This document shows positions 8,125 through 17,240 of a DNA stretch of 64,000 nucleotides, in pieces. Every line of letters starts with the position of its first letter. The stretch's first letter is position 1. Made by a program: the position numbers and the translations under genes. The notes beneath the pieces are model-generated. The model searched no databases, was not told the origin of the DNA, and saw only the letters and a list, made by a program, of their open reading frames with translations. The stretch is from Altererythrobacter sp. Root672 (GTDB lineage: Bacteria; Pseudomonadota; Alphaproteobacteria; Sphingomonadales; Sphingomonadaceae). The stretch is from positions 372,001-436,000 of the forward strand of contig NZ_LMHH01000001.1 in assembly GCF_001427865.1 (NCBI RefSeq). The letters run 5' to 3'.

Positions 8125-9654
8125 ATGCCCGGCACCGATACCCTGGAGCGCCCCGCCACGACGACTGCCAATGGCGAACTGCCCTATCCCGTCCGCCAGT
8201 TCACTCCGGCCCATCCCGATCTCAAGAACGGCGCCGGTGTACCCGCGAGCCTGGCGAGCGAGCATTACGTCGAGGCGCTTGCGCGGGTCGTCTATGTCTG
8301 GGGTCACCCGCTCGTTAACACCTTCGGGCGGACCAGCACCTGGGAGCTGATGAAAGGCCACGGTCCCGGCATGGCGATGGGGCTGTTCCCCGGATGCCCG
8401 AAGAACTGGATGGGCTATGTCGACGATTACCTGCCCGCGCAGCAGCGCAAGGTGGTCACACCCAACAACGACACCATCTATGGCGCCTGTTTTGCCGACC
8501 TGGGCGAGGAACCCGTCGTCATCCAGACGCCGCAGGACGTGCCGGACGGGCATTACTGGACGATCCAGATCGTCGACGCCTTCACCACCGTGACGCATCA
8601 GCTCGGCTCCGCCTCGGGCACGCCGGCGGGCAAGTACCTGTGGGTCGGACCTGAATGGCAAGGGGAGGCGCCCGACGGGTTCGTGGAAGTGTTGCGCTCC
8701 CCGACCAACATCGGCGTGGCGATGGCCCGAAGCTTCGCCGCGCGTACGCCGGAAGGAAAAGCTCGGGCGCGGGCAGTGCTCAATCAGATGGGCGCACTCC
8801 CGCTGAGTGAAGACAAACCCGGCCGGCACCAGTTCGATTGCGAAGCCAGCGCGCGCAACAAGGTCTATCCCGCGGGCCTGACTGCAGAGATCCTGGCGGC
8901 CGACCCCGATTTGCTGCGCATCCGACCGGTGCACGGAGAGACGTTCTGGGACGATCTGGAAAAGGCGCTCGACGCCAATCCGCAGGTCGGACCCAATGAC
9001 GCACCGATGGCTGCGCAAGCGCGGACGCTGCTCGACCTGCGCAAGAGCGACCCGCGTTGGAAAGCCCTGCTCGATCGCGCGGCCCTCACCGCTGATGCCG
9101 AGCTATACGAGGGCGCGCGCTACGACCAGGTCGGGGTCGATGCCGGCAATGGCTGGCAGCGGCAGGACAATGGTGGCGCCTGGAGCACCGACTGGTACGG
9201 CCGTGCGCTGGCCGCGGTGATCTACATCTACGTCAACGATTACCACGAGGCGATCTACTTCATCCGTGGCACCGACGCGAAGGGCGAGCTGCTGCAGGGC
9301 CGTTATCGCTACACGATGCGCTTCGAAAAGGATCAACTGCCGCCGGTAGACCGCACCACAGGCGGGTTCTGGTCGCTCACCATGTACGACCGCGACTACT
9401 TCATGACGCCGACGAGCCCCAACGAGCGGCACAACATCGGCACGGTCAACCTCGACGCTAACGAATTGAAGTTCGGTGCGGACGGGTCGCTGACGCTGGT
9501 GCTCTCGCGTGACGAGCCCGAGGACGAGGAAGGCAAGGCCAACTGGCTGCCCGCGCCTGACGATCAGTTCGCGCTGATCGTGCGCACTTACGTCCCCACC
9601 GAACCGCTCCTCAACGGCAGCTACAAGCTGCCCGATGTGAAGCGGTCCGGCTAA
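8125..9654 (+). CDS. DUF1254/DUF1214 domain protein (second of a tandem pair)
   Basis: The 509-residue product is a longer paralogue of the preceding gene. The N-terminal DUF1254 part contains VYVWGHPLVN and VVTPNNDTIYGACFADLGEEP, a typical signature. The C-terminal DUF1214 part contains GRYRYTMRFEKDQLPPV, FWSLTMYDRDYF and a final GSYKLPDVKR, resembling the GSYYPPPLIKR end of its neighbour. There is no signal peptide. It ends six bases from the stop of motB, which is convergent, so the pair forms an island between fliC and the flg-mot operon. The biochemical role is unknown. Tandem duplication followed by divergence is inferred from shared architecture, not from an alignment. Confidence 0.86.
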   Translation: MPGTDTLERPATTTANGELPYPVRQFTPAHPDLKNGAGVPASLASEHYVEALARVVYVWGHPLVNTFGRTSTWELMKGHGPGMAMGLFPGCPKNWMGYVDDYLPAQQRKVVTPNNDTIYGACFADLGEEPVVIQTPQDVPDGHYWTIQIVDAFTTVTHQLGSASGTPAGKYLWVGPEWQGEAPDGFVEVLRSPTNIGVAMARSFAARTPEGKARARAVLNQMGALPLSEDKPGRHQFDCEASARNKVYPAGLTAEILAADPDLLRIRPVHGETFWDDLEKALDANPQVGPNDAPMAAQARTLLDLRKSDPRWKALLDRAALTADAELYEGARYDQVGVDAGNGWQRQDNGGAWSTDWYGRALAAVIYIYVNDYHEAIYFIRGTDAKGELLQGRYRYTMRFEKDQLPPVDRTTGGFWSLTMYDRDYFMTPTSPNERHNIGTVNLDANELKFGADGSLTLVLSRDEPEDEEGKANWLPAPDDQFALIVRTYVPTEPLLNGSYKLPDVKRSG

Positions 9655-9660
9655 AGGGTC

Positions 9661-10488
9661 TTAGTTCGTTAGCAGGATCGACATGCGCCGGTTGCGCGGA
9701 TCCTGGGGTTTGTCCTTCACCAGCAGCTCGCGGTCGGCGACGCCTTCGATGCGGAAGAAGCGGCCTTCGGCGATGCCTTCGCGAAGCAGAGCCTGGCGCG
9801 TAGCTTCAGCGCGGCCGGCTGAAAGCGACCAGTTGTTCGCTTTCACTCCGCTCCGCCACGGAAGCGCGTCGGTATGGCCGCGGATCGTGACCTTGCCTGT
9901 CTCGGGCGACACCGTGTCGGCGATCGCTGCGAGTAGGGCACGGGCGTCCGTGGTCAGCACCGTGGTGCCGAGCGTGAACATCGAGAAGTCGGCATCGTCG
10001 ACCAGGTCGATCCGCACGCCTTCGGTCGTGTCCACCATGCGCACTTGCTGCATCAGCTTGCGCAGGCGCTCGTTCTCGGCAACCCGCTGCATCAGGCGCT
10101 GCTGCATGCGCGAGATCTGGCTCGCCCCCTCGCGCTGGCCGCCAGTGGCGTCGCGCGGGATGGTGATCGCGCTCTTGCCGGTTTGCGAGGCGCGGTGCGG
10201 ATAGCTGTCCGGATCGGTCAGCGAAGAGCCGCCGAGTAGGCCGTAAGAGCCCGCGCTCTGTTCCTTCAGCTTGACCAGCGTCGGCGCGAAATAGTCGGCC
10301 AGACCCTTGCGCTGGTCCTCGGTGGTTGAACCCAGCAGCCAGAGCAGCAAGAAGAACGCCATCATCGCGGTCACGAAGTCGGCGTAAGCGACCTTCCATG
10401 CGCCGCCGTGGTGGCCGGCGGCCGCGACGATGATCTTCTTGACGATGATCGGGCGTGGCGGTTCGTTGCTGCCCTTGGCCTGGGCCAT
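9661..10488 (-). CDS. motB: Flagellar motor stator protein MotB
   Basis: MotB is the peptidoglycan-anchored stator subunit and carries the essential proton-binding aspartate. The 275-residue product has a cytoplasmic N-terminus (PIIVKKI), then HHGGAWKVAYADF with the key Asp at residue 37 at the start of the single membrane helix (FVTAMMAFFLLLWLL). A linker follows, and an OmpA-like peptidoglycan-binding domain spans about residues 165-275 (TIRGHTDALPW, then NWSLSAGRAEATR and DPRNRRMSILL). It starts two bases after the motA stop. It is the last gene of the flgB-motB operon. Confidence 0.96.
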   Translation of the reverse strand: MAQAKGSNEPPRPIIVKKIIVAAAGHHGGAWKVAYADFVTAMMAFFLLLWLLGSTTEDQRKGLADYFAPTLVKLKEQSAGSYGLLGGSSLTDPDSYPHRASQTGKSAITIPRDATGGQREGASQISRMQQRLMQRVAENERLRKLMQQVRMVDTTEGVRIDLVDDADFSMFTLGTTVLTTDARALLAAIADTVSPETGKVTIRGHTDALPWRSGVKANNWSLSAGRAEATRQALLREGIAEGRFFRIEGVADRELLVKDKPQDPRNRRMSILLTN

Positions 10489-10489
10489 G

Positions 10490-11353
10490 TCAGCGGCCCC
10501 GCAGGCTGTCGAGCAGCTCGGTCAGGCGCGGACGCACCGATTCGCCGAGGCTCGAGCGGGCACTCTCCACCACCAGCGGCTGCGGGTGGCCGTGGAGGCT
10601 GGCGATGATCACCTGCTTGACCACGTGGAAGATCTGTTCGTCGTGGTCGAGCACCTGCTTCAACCGCGAGGCCATCGGGCCGACGATACCGTAAGCGAGC
10701 AACACGCCGAGGAAGGTGCCGACCAGCGCCGAGCCGATCATGCCGCCGAGAACCGACGGCGGCTCGTCGATCGAACCCATGGTCTTCACCACGCCGAGCA
10801 CCGCGGCGACAATGCCGAGCGCGGGCAGGGCGTCAGCCAGGCCCTGCAGCGCATGCTGCGGTTCCTGCAGTTCGTGGAAGTGGGTCTTCATGGCGTTGTC
10901 CATGACTTCCTCGACCGCGTACGCATCGAGCGAGCCAGAGGAAACGACCAGCAGCGTCAACGGATCGCAGATCAGGTCGATCAGGGGCTTGTTGGCGAGC
11001 AGCCGCGGAAACTCGGCGAAGATCGGCGAATTGTCCGGCTCCTGCACGTGGGCCTCCAGCGCCAACGGACCATCGGCGCGCAGCAGACGCATCAGCTTGG
11101 TGGTCAGCGCGATCGCGTCGATGTGATCCTGCTTGTTATGGCGTGGACCCTTGAACACCTTCTTGAACGATGCGCCGATGGCCTTGAGCTCATGCAGCGA
11201 GTTGCCCGTCACCAGTGCGGCGATACCCGCGCCGCCGATGATCAGCATTTCGTGGGGAATCGCATGCATGACCGGGCCCAATGCGCCGCCCGTGATGGCG
11301 AAGCCCCCGAAAACCATGACGATCAGGAGGACGATCCCGATAACCGCGTACAT
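10490..11353 (-). CDS. motA: Flagellar motor stator protein MotA
   Basis: MotA is the four-helix membrane subunit of the proton-driven stator. The 287-residue product has helices at about 2-20 and 33-50 and two more in the second half. The torque-generating charged residues match E. coli in spacing (Arg92 and Glu100 here for R90 and E98). The conserved channel prolines are present at about residues 177 (LPALGIVAAVLGVVKTM) and 226 (YGIVGPMASRL). It lies 24 bases downstream of flgL and directly before motB. A second, different MotA/ExbB-like protein is encoded at 19302. Confidence 0.97.
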   Translation of the reverse strand: MYAVIGIVLLIVMVFGGFAITGGALGPVMHAIPHEMLIIGGAGIAALVTGNSLHELKAIGASFKKVFKGPRHNKQDHIDAIALTTKLMRLLRADGPLALEAHVQEPDNSPIFAEFPRLLANKPLIDLICDPLTLLVVSSGSLDAYAVEEVMDNAMKTHFHELQEPQHALQGLADALPALGIVAAVLGVVKTMGSIDEPPSVLGGMIGSALVGTFLGVLLAYGIVGPMASRLKQVLDHDEQIFHVVKQVIIASLHGHPQPLVVESARSSLGESVRPRLTELLDSLRGR

Positions 11354-11377
11354 CTCTAAAAGTCCCCTTGATCCCGC

Positions 11378-12289
11378 TCAGCGGATTATGTCGAAAAGTG
11401 AAAGGCCGGCGAGTTTGACGAAGCTCGCCTGGCTGGCCTCGAGCACGGTGAGAGTTTCCTGCAAGCGGATCATCGTGGTTGGCAGGTCGGCGCCACCGAC
11501 GTCGGTCTTTTCCTGCGTGATTTGGTCGCCCACGGCCTGGCGGCGGGTGTCCATCATTTCGATCCAGCCCATGCGCGCGCCAGTGATGGTCTGCGCGGTG
11601 GTGACCTTGTCGAACGAGCTGTCGAGACCGTCGAGCGAGGACTGCGCAACCGACACTGCGTCCGCCAGCGGATCCTGCAAGGCCGCAGAGAGGTTGCCGA
11701 GCAGGGCAAACAAGTCACTCGGGGTGCCGCCCTGGTCGAAGGTCAGCACTTCTGGCCCGGTGAAGGAGGGGGTGACTGCCTGACCTTCGCCGATGTCGAT
11801 CTGACCGGTCGCGGCGGTGCCGGCATAAGTAACGGTCGTTCCGCTGAGCGTGTAGGCCGCACCAGCGGCCTGCCCGCCGAACAGGGCATGCCCCGACACA
11901 TTGCGGCTATTGGCCACCGACAGCAGGCTTTCGCGCAGCGTGTCGAGTTCGGCGCTGAGCAGGGCGCGCTGTTCGGTACCCTGCGCTTCGTTAGCCGCCG
12001 AAAGGGCGAGCTCCTTGGCGCGGGTGATGATGTTCACCATCGTGCTGAGCGCGGTGTCGGCCAGCTTGAGGTCGCTGAGGGCCGCGTCGGAGTTGCGCTG
12101 GTCGACTTCCGACAAGCGCTCGCGGCGGTCGAGCGTGCGCAGCCGTGCGGCGGCGACGGGATCGTCGGACGAGCGCGACAGGCGGTCGCCAGTGCTGATC
12201 TGGTTCTGCAGCTTGTTGGCCTGCTCGCGCAGACTTCCGAGCTGCTGGGTCGAGCGCTCGTAATAGGCCCCGGTGCTAAGGTTGATCAT
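11378..12289 (-). CDS. flgL: Hook-filament junction protein FlgL
   Basis: FlgL is the second hook-filament junction protein, a flagellin homologue. The 303-residue product has the flagellin-like N-terminus MINLSTGAYYERSTQQLGSL with the ISTGDRLSRSSDDPVAAARL segment, and a C-terminal helix with QETLTVLEASQASFVKLAGLSLF. I chose the ATG at 12289, four bases after the flgK stop, because FlgL proteins start close to the M-x-I-S-T motif. A TTG four codons upstream would overlap flgK. Placement between flgK and motA agrees with the assignment. Confidence 0.93.
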   Translation of the reverse strand: MINLSTGAYYERSTQQLGSLREQANKLQNQISTGDRLSRSSDDPVAAARLRTLDRRERLSEVDQRNSDAALSDLKLADTALSTMVNIITRAKELALSAANEAQGTEQRALLSAELDTLRESLLSVANSRNVSGHALFGGQAAGAAYTLSGTTVTYAGTAATGQIDIGEGQAVTPSFTGPEVLTFDQGGTPSDLFALLGNLSAALQDPLADAVSVAQSSLDGLDSSFDKVTTAQTITGARMGWIEMMDTRRQAVGDQITQEKTDVGGADLPTTMIRLQETLTVLEASQASFVKLAGLSLFDIIR

Positions 12290-12293
12290 GGTT

Positions 12294-13628
12294 TCAGCCA
12301 ATTCCGATCAGGGTGTCGAAGATATCGGTCGCGACCTGCATCGCCCGCCCGGAAGCCTGGAAGGCTTGCTGGAAGCGGATCAGATTGGCCGCCTCCTGGT
12401 CGAGATCGACCCCGGACTGCTGTTGCAGGGTGCTGCGAGCCGCGTCGGCGATTGAGTTGAGCGCTTCGCTGGTGACCTGGCGTCCCGACACTCGGCTCGA
12501 GATGTCGAACAGCAGGCTGTTCATGCGGTTCGCGGCGCCACCGGTATCCAGGGCACTGCTGAGCGTGGTCAGGTTCGAGGCGTCGCGGCTGCCAGCGGCG
12601 GCTCCGGCCGGGGCCGTTGCGATCGCCCGGCCATCGGTTGTCGCCAAGGTCATCGTGGCCGCGGTCGTGCCAGTAAAGAGCGGAGCTCCGGTCGCACCAT
12701 CGAGGTCGACACCTGCTGCCTGCGCGGTGTTCACCGCATCGGCGATGTTGACGGCCAACGTGTCGAGCTTGCCGCGGAAAGTTGCCACCTCCTGCAGCGT
12801 CAGCGCGTGGCCGGCCAGCGAGCCGCCCGAAACTGCCGCGGCGGTTCCGCCGACGTCGAAGGACAGCGTTCCGTCCGCCGCAGTCGTCATCGCGAGCGAT
12901 GTGGCGTTTCCGCCGTTCACCAATGCCGGACCGGTGCTGCTGCCGACCTTGACCGTCACGGTCCCATCGGTCGCGAACGTCGTGCTGATGTTGGTGATGC
13001 CGCTGAGTTTCTCGAGCATCAGGTCGCGCTGGTCGAGCAGGCTTGCCTGGTCGGTGCTGCCGGCGCCGGCACGGGCGAGGCGCTGGTTGATGCGCGCCAG
13101 TTCGCCGGCGAGGACGTTTGCCTGGTCGACTTCGGCCGAGGCGTCGAATTGCTCGCCCTGGCCGACCGCATCGAGGCTGTTGGCGGCGATATTGAATTTG
13201 CTGGCCAGCGTGTCCGCAGCCGCAAGCGTCGCAGCGCGAAGCGAGGGGTCGACCGGGTCCTGGCCGAGCTGCTTGAGAGCGCCTTCGAAATCCACGATCG
13301 CCGAATAGACGTCGGCCTGCTCGACAGCGCTTTCGATGTCCGAGAGGCCGTTGAGTTCGGTCGAGCCCCGTGCAGCGTCGCTGTTTGTGCGGCGCACTTC
13401 GGCCTGGCGGAACATGTCGGCGTTACGGTTGACGCCCGCAACGCGGACGCCCGAAAGGGCGATGTCGTTCTTACGGAACCCGCTCGCCCCGGCCACTTCC
13501 TCCATCACGGCGGTGCGGCGGATGTAGCCATCGGTTGAGGCGTTGGCGATGTTCTGCGCGGTGACGTCGAGCGCGCTGCGCGCTGCCCGAGTGCCGCTTG
13601 CGCCAATGGAAAGAAGATCGGATGCCAT
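12294..13628 (-). CDS. flgK: Hook-filament junction protein FlgK (HAP1)
   Basis: FlgK is the first hook-filament junction protein, exported after the hook is complete. The 444-residue product has the rod/hook-type N-terminus (ALDVTAQNIANASTDGYIRRTAVM), FlgK-specific segments such as GVRVAGVNRNADMFRQAEVR, a long variable Ala/Thr/Gly-rich centre, and the C-terminal SGVDLDQEAANLIRFQQAFQASGRAM motif. It is on the short side for FlgK. The ATG at 13628 follows the flgJ stop by three bases. Nothing in the sequence suggests loss of function. Confidence 0.95.
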   Translation of the reverse strand: MASDLLSIGASGTRAARSALDVTAQNIANASTDGYIRRTAVMEEVAGASGFRKNDIALSGVRVAGVNRNADMFRQAEVRRTNSDAARGSTELNGLSDIESAVEQADVYSAIVDFEGALKQLGQDPVDPSLRAATLAAADTLASKFNIAANSLDAVGQGEQFDASAEVDQANVLAGELARINQRLARAGAGSTDQASLLDQRDLMLEKLSGITNISTTFATDGTVTVKVGSSTGPALVNGGNATSLAMTTAADGTLSFDVGGTAAAVSGGSLAGHALTLQEVATFRGKLDTLAVNIADAVNTAQAAGVDLDGATGAPLFTGTTAATMTLATTDGRAIATAPAGAAAGSRDASNLTTLSSALDTGGAANRMNSLLFDISSRVSGRQVTSEALNSIADAARSTLQQQSGVDLDQEAANLIRFQQAFQASGRAMQVATDIFDTLIGIG

Positions 13629-13631
13629 GAG

Positions 13632-13922
13632 TTAGCCCTCTGCGCCGAGGTGTTGTGCAAGTTGCTTTTCGATGCTGGCCGCGAAACCGATCGTGCCGGT
13701 CTGGCTGGCGACGTCCGCGAACTGGGAGTCGCGCATCTCCTGGAAGGTCTCTTCGCCGGCGCTGCCGAACAGCTCGTCACCGCCGAAGTCGGTGCTGCGA
13801 GCCGCGGACAGCATCTGCCGCACGAAGATCGCTTCGAACTGCTGCGCCACTTCCTTCAAGCGCGCACGCTCTGGGTTGGCGGCCGACAGGGCGGTCGTGC
13901 CGAGTTGAACGGGCAGGGTCAT
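13632..13922 (-). CDS. flgJ: Rod-binding (cap) protein FlgJ, N-terminal domain only
   Basis: The 96-residue product corresponds to the rod-capping half of FlgJ: a helix KEVAQQFEAIFVRQMLSAARSTDFGGDELF and then FQEMRDSQFADVASQTGTIGFAASIEKQL. The muramidase domain found in enterobacterial FlgJ is absent, as is common in alphaproteobacteria. A lytic transglycosylase gene elsewhere in the locus (21796-22629) may supply that activity, which is an inference. The start overlaps the flgI stop by four bases. Confidence 0.92.
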   Translation of the reverse strand: MTLPVQLGTTALSAANPERARLKEVAQQFEAIFVRQMLSAARSTDFGGDELFGSAGEETFQEMRDSQFADVASQTGTIGFAASIEKQLAQHLGAEG

Positions 13923-15016
13923 ATCACCACCATTTCGGCTTTGAGCGATCCGGACTGCTTGAGGGCTTCGAGGATCGCGACCAGATCGGCCGGACTGACG
14001 CCGAGCATGTTGAGGGCGTCGACCACCTGGGCCAGCGAGGCGCCGGGCTGCATCAGGGTGACGCGATTGCCCTGCTGCTCGATGTCGATCGCGCTGCTTT
14101 CCTCGACCGCGGTCTCGCCGCGGCTGAAGGGTTCGGGCTGGATGACCCGCTGGTCCTCGTCGATCCGCACGAGCAGGCTGCCGTGGCTGATCGCCGCGGG
14201 TGAGAGCCGGACGGCGTTGGAGATGACGACCGTACCGGAACGGCTGTTGACGATGACGCGAGCGGCGACCTCGGCCGGGTTGACCTCGAGCATCTCGATC
14301 GCAGCCATCATGCTGGCGCGCTCGTCCGGGTTGAGCGGCAGGCGCAGGGCGAGGGTTACCCCGTCCTCGACCACGGCCGTTCCCGGATAGCGGGCGTTGA
14401 TGGCATCGCGGACTCGCGATGCCGTCAGGAAGTCGGCGTTCGCGAGATTCCAGCGCAGGGCCTCGGCGGTGTCGAACCCCGTAGCCACAGCGCGTTCAAC
14501 GCTGGCGCCGTCTGCGATGCGGCCCACGGTGGGGATGTTGACCGTCAGCTTCGAACCGTCGCGGCCCGAGACACCGAGGCCACCCACGGCCAGGTTGCCC
14601 TGGGCCATGGCGTAGATCTCTCCGTCCGCGCCGTAGAGCGGGGTCATGATGAGAGCTCCGCCACGCAGGCTCTTGGCCTTGCCGATGGCCGAGACGGTGA
14701 TGTCGATCCGCTGGCCCGGCTTGGAGAAGGCCGGAAGATCGGCGGTGATCATGACCGCGGCGGCATTCTTCAGCGCCGGGTTCACGCCCGGCGGCAGCTG
14801 CAGGCCGAAGCGGCCCGAAACGCCGCGCATGGCCTGCGTCAGGTAGGCGAAGTTGTCGTCGCCCGAGCCGTCGAGGCCGACGACGATGCCGTAGCCGGTC
14901 AGCTGGTTCGAACGAACCGACTGGAACGTGCCGAGGTCGCGGACGCGCTCTGCTGCAGCCGGGGCCGCGCTAAGCGCGAGGGCGGCAGAGAGAGCGAGGA
15001 TGAGCTTGCGGATCAT
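13919..15016 (-). CDS. flgI: Flagellar P-ring protein FlgI
   Basis: FlgI forms the periplasmic P ring around the rod. The 365-residue product begins with a signal peptide ending at about ALSAAPAAA, followed by ERVRDLGTFQSVRSNQLTGYGIVVGLDGSGDD, the hallmark start of mature FlgI. SVSAIGKAKSLRGG-like and SLAQVVDALNMLGVSPADLVAILEALKQSG motifs complete it. I chose the ATG at 15016, which has GAGG seven bases upstream; the GTG two codons earlier is too close to that site. It lies nine bases after the flgH stop. Export through Sec and assembly with FlgA as chaperone follow from the family. Confidence 0.97.
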   Translation of the reverse strand: MIRKLILALSAALALSAAPAAAERVRDLGTFQSVRSNQLTGYGIVVGLDGSGDDNFAYLTQAMRGVSGRFGLQLPPGVNPALKNAAAVMITADLPAFSKPGQRIDITVSAIGKAKSLRGGALIMTPLYGADGEIYAMAQGNLAVGGLGVSGRDGSKLTVNIPTVGRIADGASVERAVATGFDTAEALRWNLANADFLTASRVRDAINARYPGTAVVEDGVTLALRLPLNPDERASMMAAIEMLEVNPAEVAARVIVNSRSGTVVISNAVRLSPAAISHGSLLVRIDEDQRVIQPEPFSRGETAVEESSAIDIEQQGNRVTLMQPGASLAQVVDALNMLGVSPADLVAILEALKQSGSLKAEMVVI

Positions 15017-15025
15017 GGCCACACC

Positions 15026-15682
15026 TCAGAACGGGGTTACGGTGTTGAAGAAGCGCGACAACCAGCCTTCGCGGCTCGCGCGCTGGACAGCGCCCTTGCC
15101 TGCATAAGTGATCTGCGCGTCGGCAACCCGTTGCGAGGCGACGCGGTTGTCCTGGTCGATGTCGGCGAGGCGGATGATGCCGGCCAGCTGGACCCATTCT
15201 TCGCCCTGGCTGAACTGCATGACCTTTTCGCCTTTCACCAGAGCGGTACCGTTCGGGCGGACTTCGGCGATCGTGACGGTCAGGTCGCCTCTTAGCGAAC
15301 TGGTCTGCGAAGCGTCCCCGCCTCCATTGAACGACGAAGAACCGCCAGAATTAAGGACATTAGGGTTGAAAGCGAACGGACCGACAGTCGGCGGACGCAA
15401 GGCGATGCTGCCGTCGCGGGCCTGGGTAGAGTCGGCCGACTTGGACGTCGTCGTCTTCTCCATCAGCACCACGGTGACGAGGTCGCCGACCCGATGCGCG
15501 CGCTGTCCGAAGTGGAGCGGCGCGTAGCCAGTCGAAGCGTTGAAGATGGCGCCGTTCGCCTGGACCGGAGCCGCAGCGGGCGGGGGCGGGAGCGAGGCGG
15601 CGAAACCCGCCGGACGCTGGTCCGCCGCACAGCCGGCCAGCATGACCAGGCAGAGCGCAGATATGGGAAGCTTGCGGTTCAT
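15026..15682 (-). CDS. flgH: Flagellar L-ring lipoprotein FlgH
   Basis: FlgH forms the L ring in the outer membrane. The product is 218 residues with a lipoprotein signal ending LVMLAGC at Cys18. The conserved L-ring motifs follow: ALRPPTVGPFAFNPN, then VTIAEVRPNGTALVKGEKVMQFSQGEEWVQLAGIIRLADI with the Q-R-V-A-D-A-Q-I-T-Y-A-G-K-G end. Two ATG codons are adjacent; the second (15682) lies six bases from GAGG and is preferred. A reading frame extending back to 15772 would lie inside flgG and is not used. Confidence 0.95.
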   Translation of the reverse strand: MNRKLPISALCLVMLAGCAADQRPAGFAASLPPPPAAAPVQANGAIFNASTGYAPLHFGQRAHRVGDLVTVVLMEKTTTSKSADSTQARDGSIALRPPTVGPFAFNPNVLNSGGSSSFNGGGDASQTSSLRGDLTVTIAEVRPNGTALVKGEKVMQFSQGEEWVQLAGIIRLADIDQDNRVASQRVADAQITYAGKGAVQRASREGWLSRFFNTVTPF

Positions 15683-15690
15683 CATGAGCC

Positions 15691-16479
15691 TCACAGTGTC
15701 TGGTTGGCGTTGCGCAGCATCTCGTCGACCGAGGAGATCATCTTGGAGTTGATCTCGTAGGCGCGCTGGCATTCGATCATGCCGACGAGCTCTTCGACGA
15801 TGTTGACGTTCGAAGCCTCGAGCATGCCCTGGCGGATGTTGCCGCGGCCGAGTTCACCACCCGGTGCGAGCTGGGCCGCGCCGCTGCCGGCGGTTTCGAC
15901 CACGAAGTTGTCGCCGATGGCCTGGAGGCCTGCTGCGTTGGTGAAGCTGGCGACCTGGATCTGCCCGAGTTCGGCCGGTTCGGCCTCTCCGGGAAGAACC
16001 GCAGAAACGATGCCGTCGGGCGAGACCGTGATCGAGCCCGCGCCTTCCGGCACGGTGATCGCGGGCTGCAGGACATAGCCCTGCTGGGTCACGACCTGGC
16101 CTTCGGCGGAAAGCGCGAAGTTGCCGGCGCGGGTATAGCCCATCTGGCCGCCAGGCATCTCGACCTGGAAGTACCCGTCACCGTCGAGCGCGAGGTCGAG
16201 GGCGTTGTTGGTGGTCTGCATCGCACCCTGGGTGACGATCTGACTGGTCGACTGGACCGAGACGCCGGTGCCGAGGTTGAGCCCGGTCGCGTAAGCCGTC
16301 TCGCCCGAGGAACGCTGACCCGCGGTGCGGGAGTCCTGGTAGGCGAGGGTCGCGAAGTTGGCGCGGTCCTTCTTGAACCCGGTGGTGCCGACGTTGGCGA
16401 GGTTGTTGGCGATGACGCGCATCCGCACGTCCTGTGCTTCGAGTCCGGTACGAGCGACCTGGAGAGCTGAAATGGGCAT
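15691..16479 (-). CDS. flgG: Flagellar distal rod protein FlgG
   Basis: FlgG builds the distal rod. The 262-residue product is the usual length and carries the rod N-terminal motif (VIANNLANVGTTGFKKDRANF), the mid-protein ALDLALDGDGYFQV and TRAGNF segments, and the C-terminal signature GMLEASNVNIVEELVGMIECQRAYEINSKMI. It lies 16 bases downstream of flgF and upstream of flgH. The assignment is secure because it combines both terminal signatures with the specific QRAYE motif. Confidence 0.97.
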   Translation of the reverse strand: MPISALQVARTGLEAQDVRMRVIANNLANVGTTGFKKDRANFATLAYQDSRTAGQRSSGETAYATGLNLGTGVSVQSTSQIVTQGAMQTTNNALDLALDGDGYFQVEMPGGQMGYTRAGNFALSAEGQVVTQQGYVLQPAITVPEGAGSITVSPDGIVSAVLPGEAEPAELGQIQVASFTNAAGLQAIGDNFVVETAGSGAAQLAPGGELGRGNIRQGMLEASNVNIVEELVGMIECQRAYEINSKMISSVDEMLRNANQTL

Positions 16480-16495
16480 GGTCTAGTTCCTTTCC

Positions 16496-17236
16496 TCAGC
16501 TCATCCGCAGCAGTTGCGAACCGCCTTCGTCGACCTCGCGGGCCGTGGCGATGAGCTTGCTGCGCATGGCGTAGAGACGCTGGGCGTCGATCATGTCGAC
16601 CAGCACTTCGGTGGGTTTGACGTTCGATTGTTCGAGGCTGCCGGTCTTGACCCGGGCCTCTGCATCCTGTGGCAGCACACCACCCCCTTCGACGCGGAAC
16701 AGGCCGTCGAGGCCCTTCGCGATGGGGCTGCCCTGCCAGGAGGCGAACTTGATGCGGCCGACTTCCTGCGGCGGCGCGTCGGGCGCGGCCGGGTCGGCGA
16801 CCATGATCGTGCCGTCGGGCGCGATCGAGGGATTGGTGCCGAGAGGCAAAGTAATGGGACCGGCTTCACCGAGCACCGGATTGCCTTCCCCGTTGACGAG
16901 GAGGCCGCCGGCCGTGATCGAAAGATCGCCGCGCCGGGTATAGGCCTCCGAGCCATCGGTTGCCTGCACCGCCATCAGCGCTTCGCCGTCGATCGAGAGA
17001 TCGAGCCCGCGGCCCGTCTCGACGACTTCGCCGCCCGACATGTCTGCCGAACGAACCAGGGCTTCCTGCAGGGAGCGGGCTTCGAGCCCGTCTCCCTTCA
17101 AGGTCATCGGCCGCTGGTCCATGATTTCGGCCCGGAAGCCGATCGTCTGCGCGTTCGCCATGTTGCTGGCGATGACGCGCTGGCGATTCATCGAGGACTG
17201 CATGCCGGAGAGGGCGGTGTAGATCAGCCGGTCCAT
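16496..17236 (-). CDS. flgF: Flagellar proximal rod protein FlgF
   Basis: FlgF is a proximal rod protein. The 246-residue product starts with DRLIYTALSGMQSSMNRQRVIASNMANAQTIGFR, the FlgF version of the rod N-terminus. It continues with LDLSIDGEALMAVQATDG and TRRGDLSI, and ends with GSLEQSNVKPTEVLVDMIDAQRLYAMRSKLI. The MSGG-free C-terminus and its position between flgE and flgG distinguish it from FlgG. It starts four bases after the flgE stop. Confidence 0.95.
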   Translation of the reverse strand: MDRLIYTALSGMQSSMNRQRVIASNMANAQTIGFRAEIMDQRPMTLKGDGLEARSLQEALVRSADMSGGEVVETGRGLDLSIDGEALMAVQATDGSEAYTRRGDLSITAGGLLVNGEGNPVLGEAGPITLPLGTNPSIAPDGTIMVADPAAPDAPPQEVGRIKFASWQGSPIAKGLDGLFRVEGGGVLPQDAEARVKTGSLEQSNVKPTEVLVDMIDAQRLYAMRSKLIATAREVDEGGSQLLRMS

Positions 17237-17240
17237 GATT

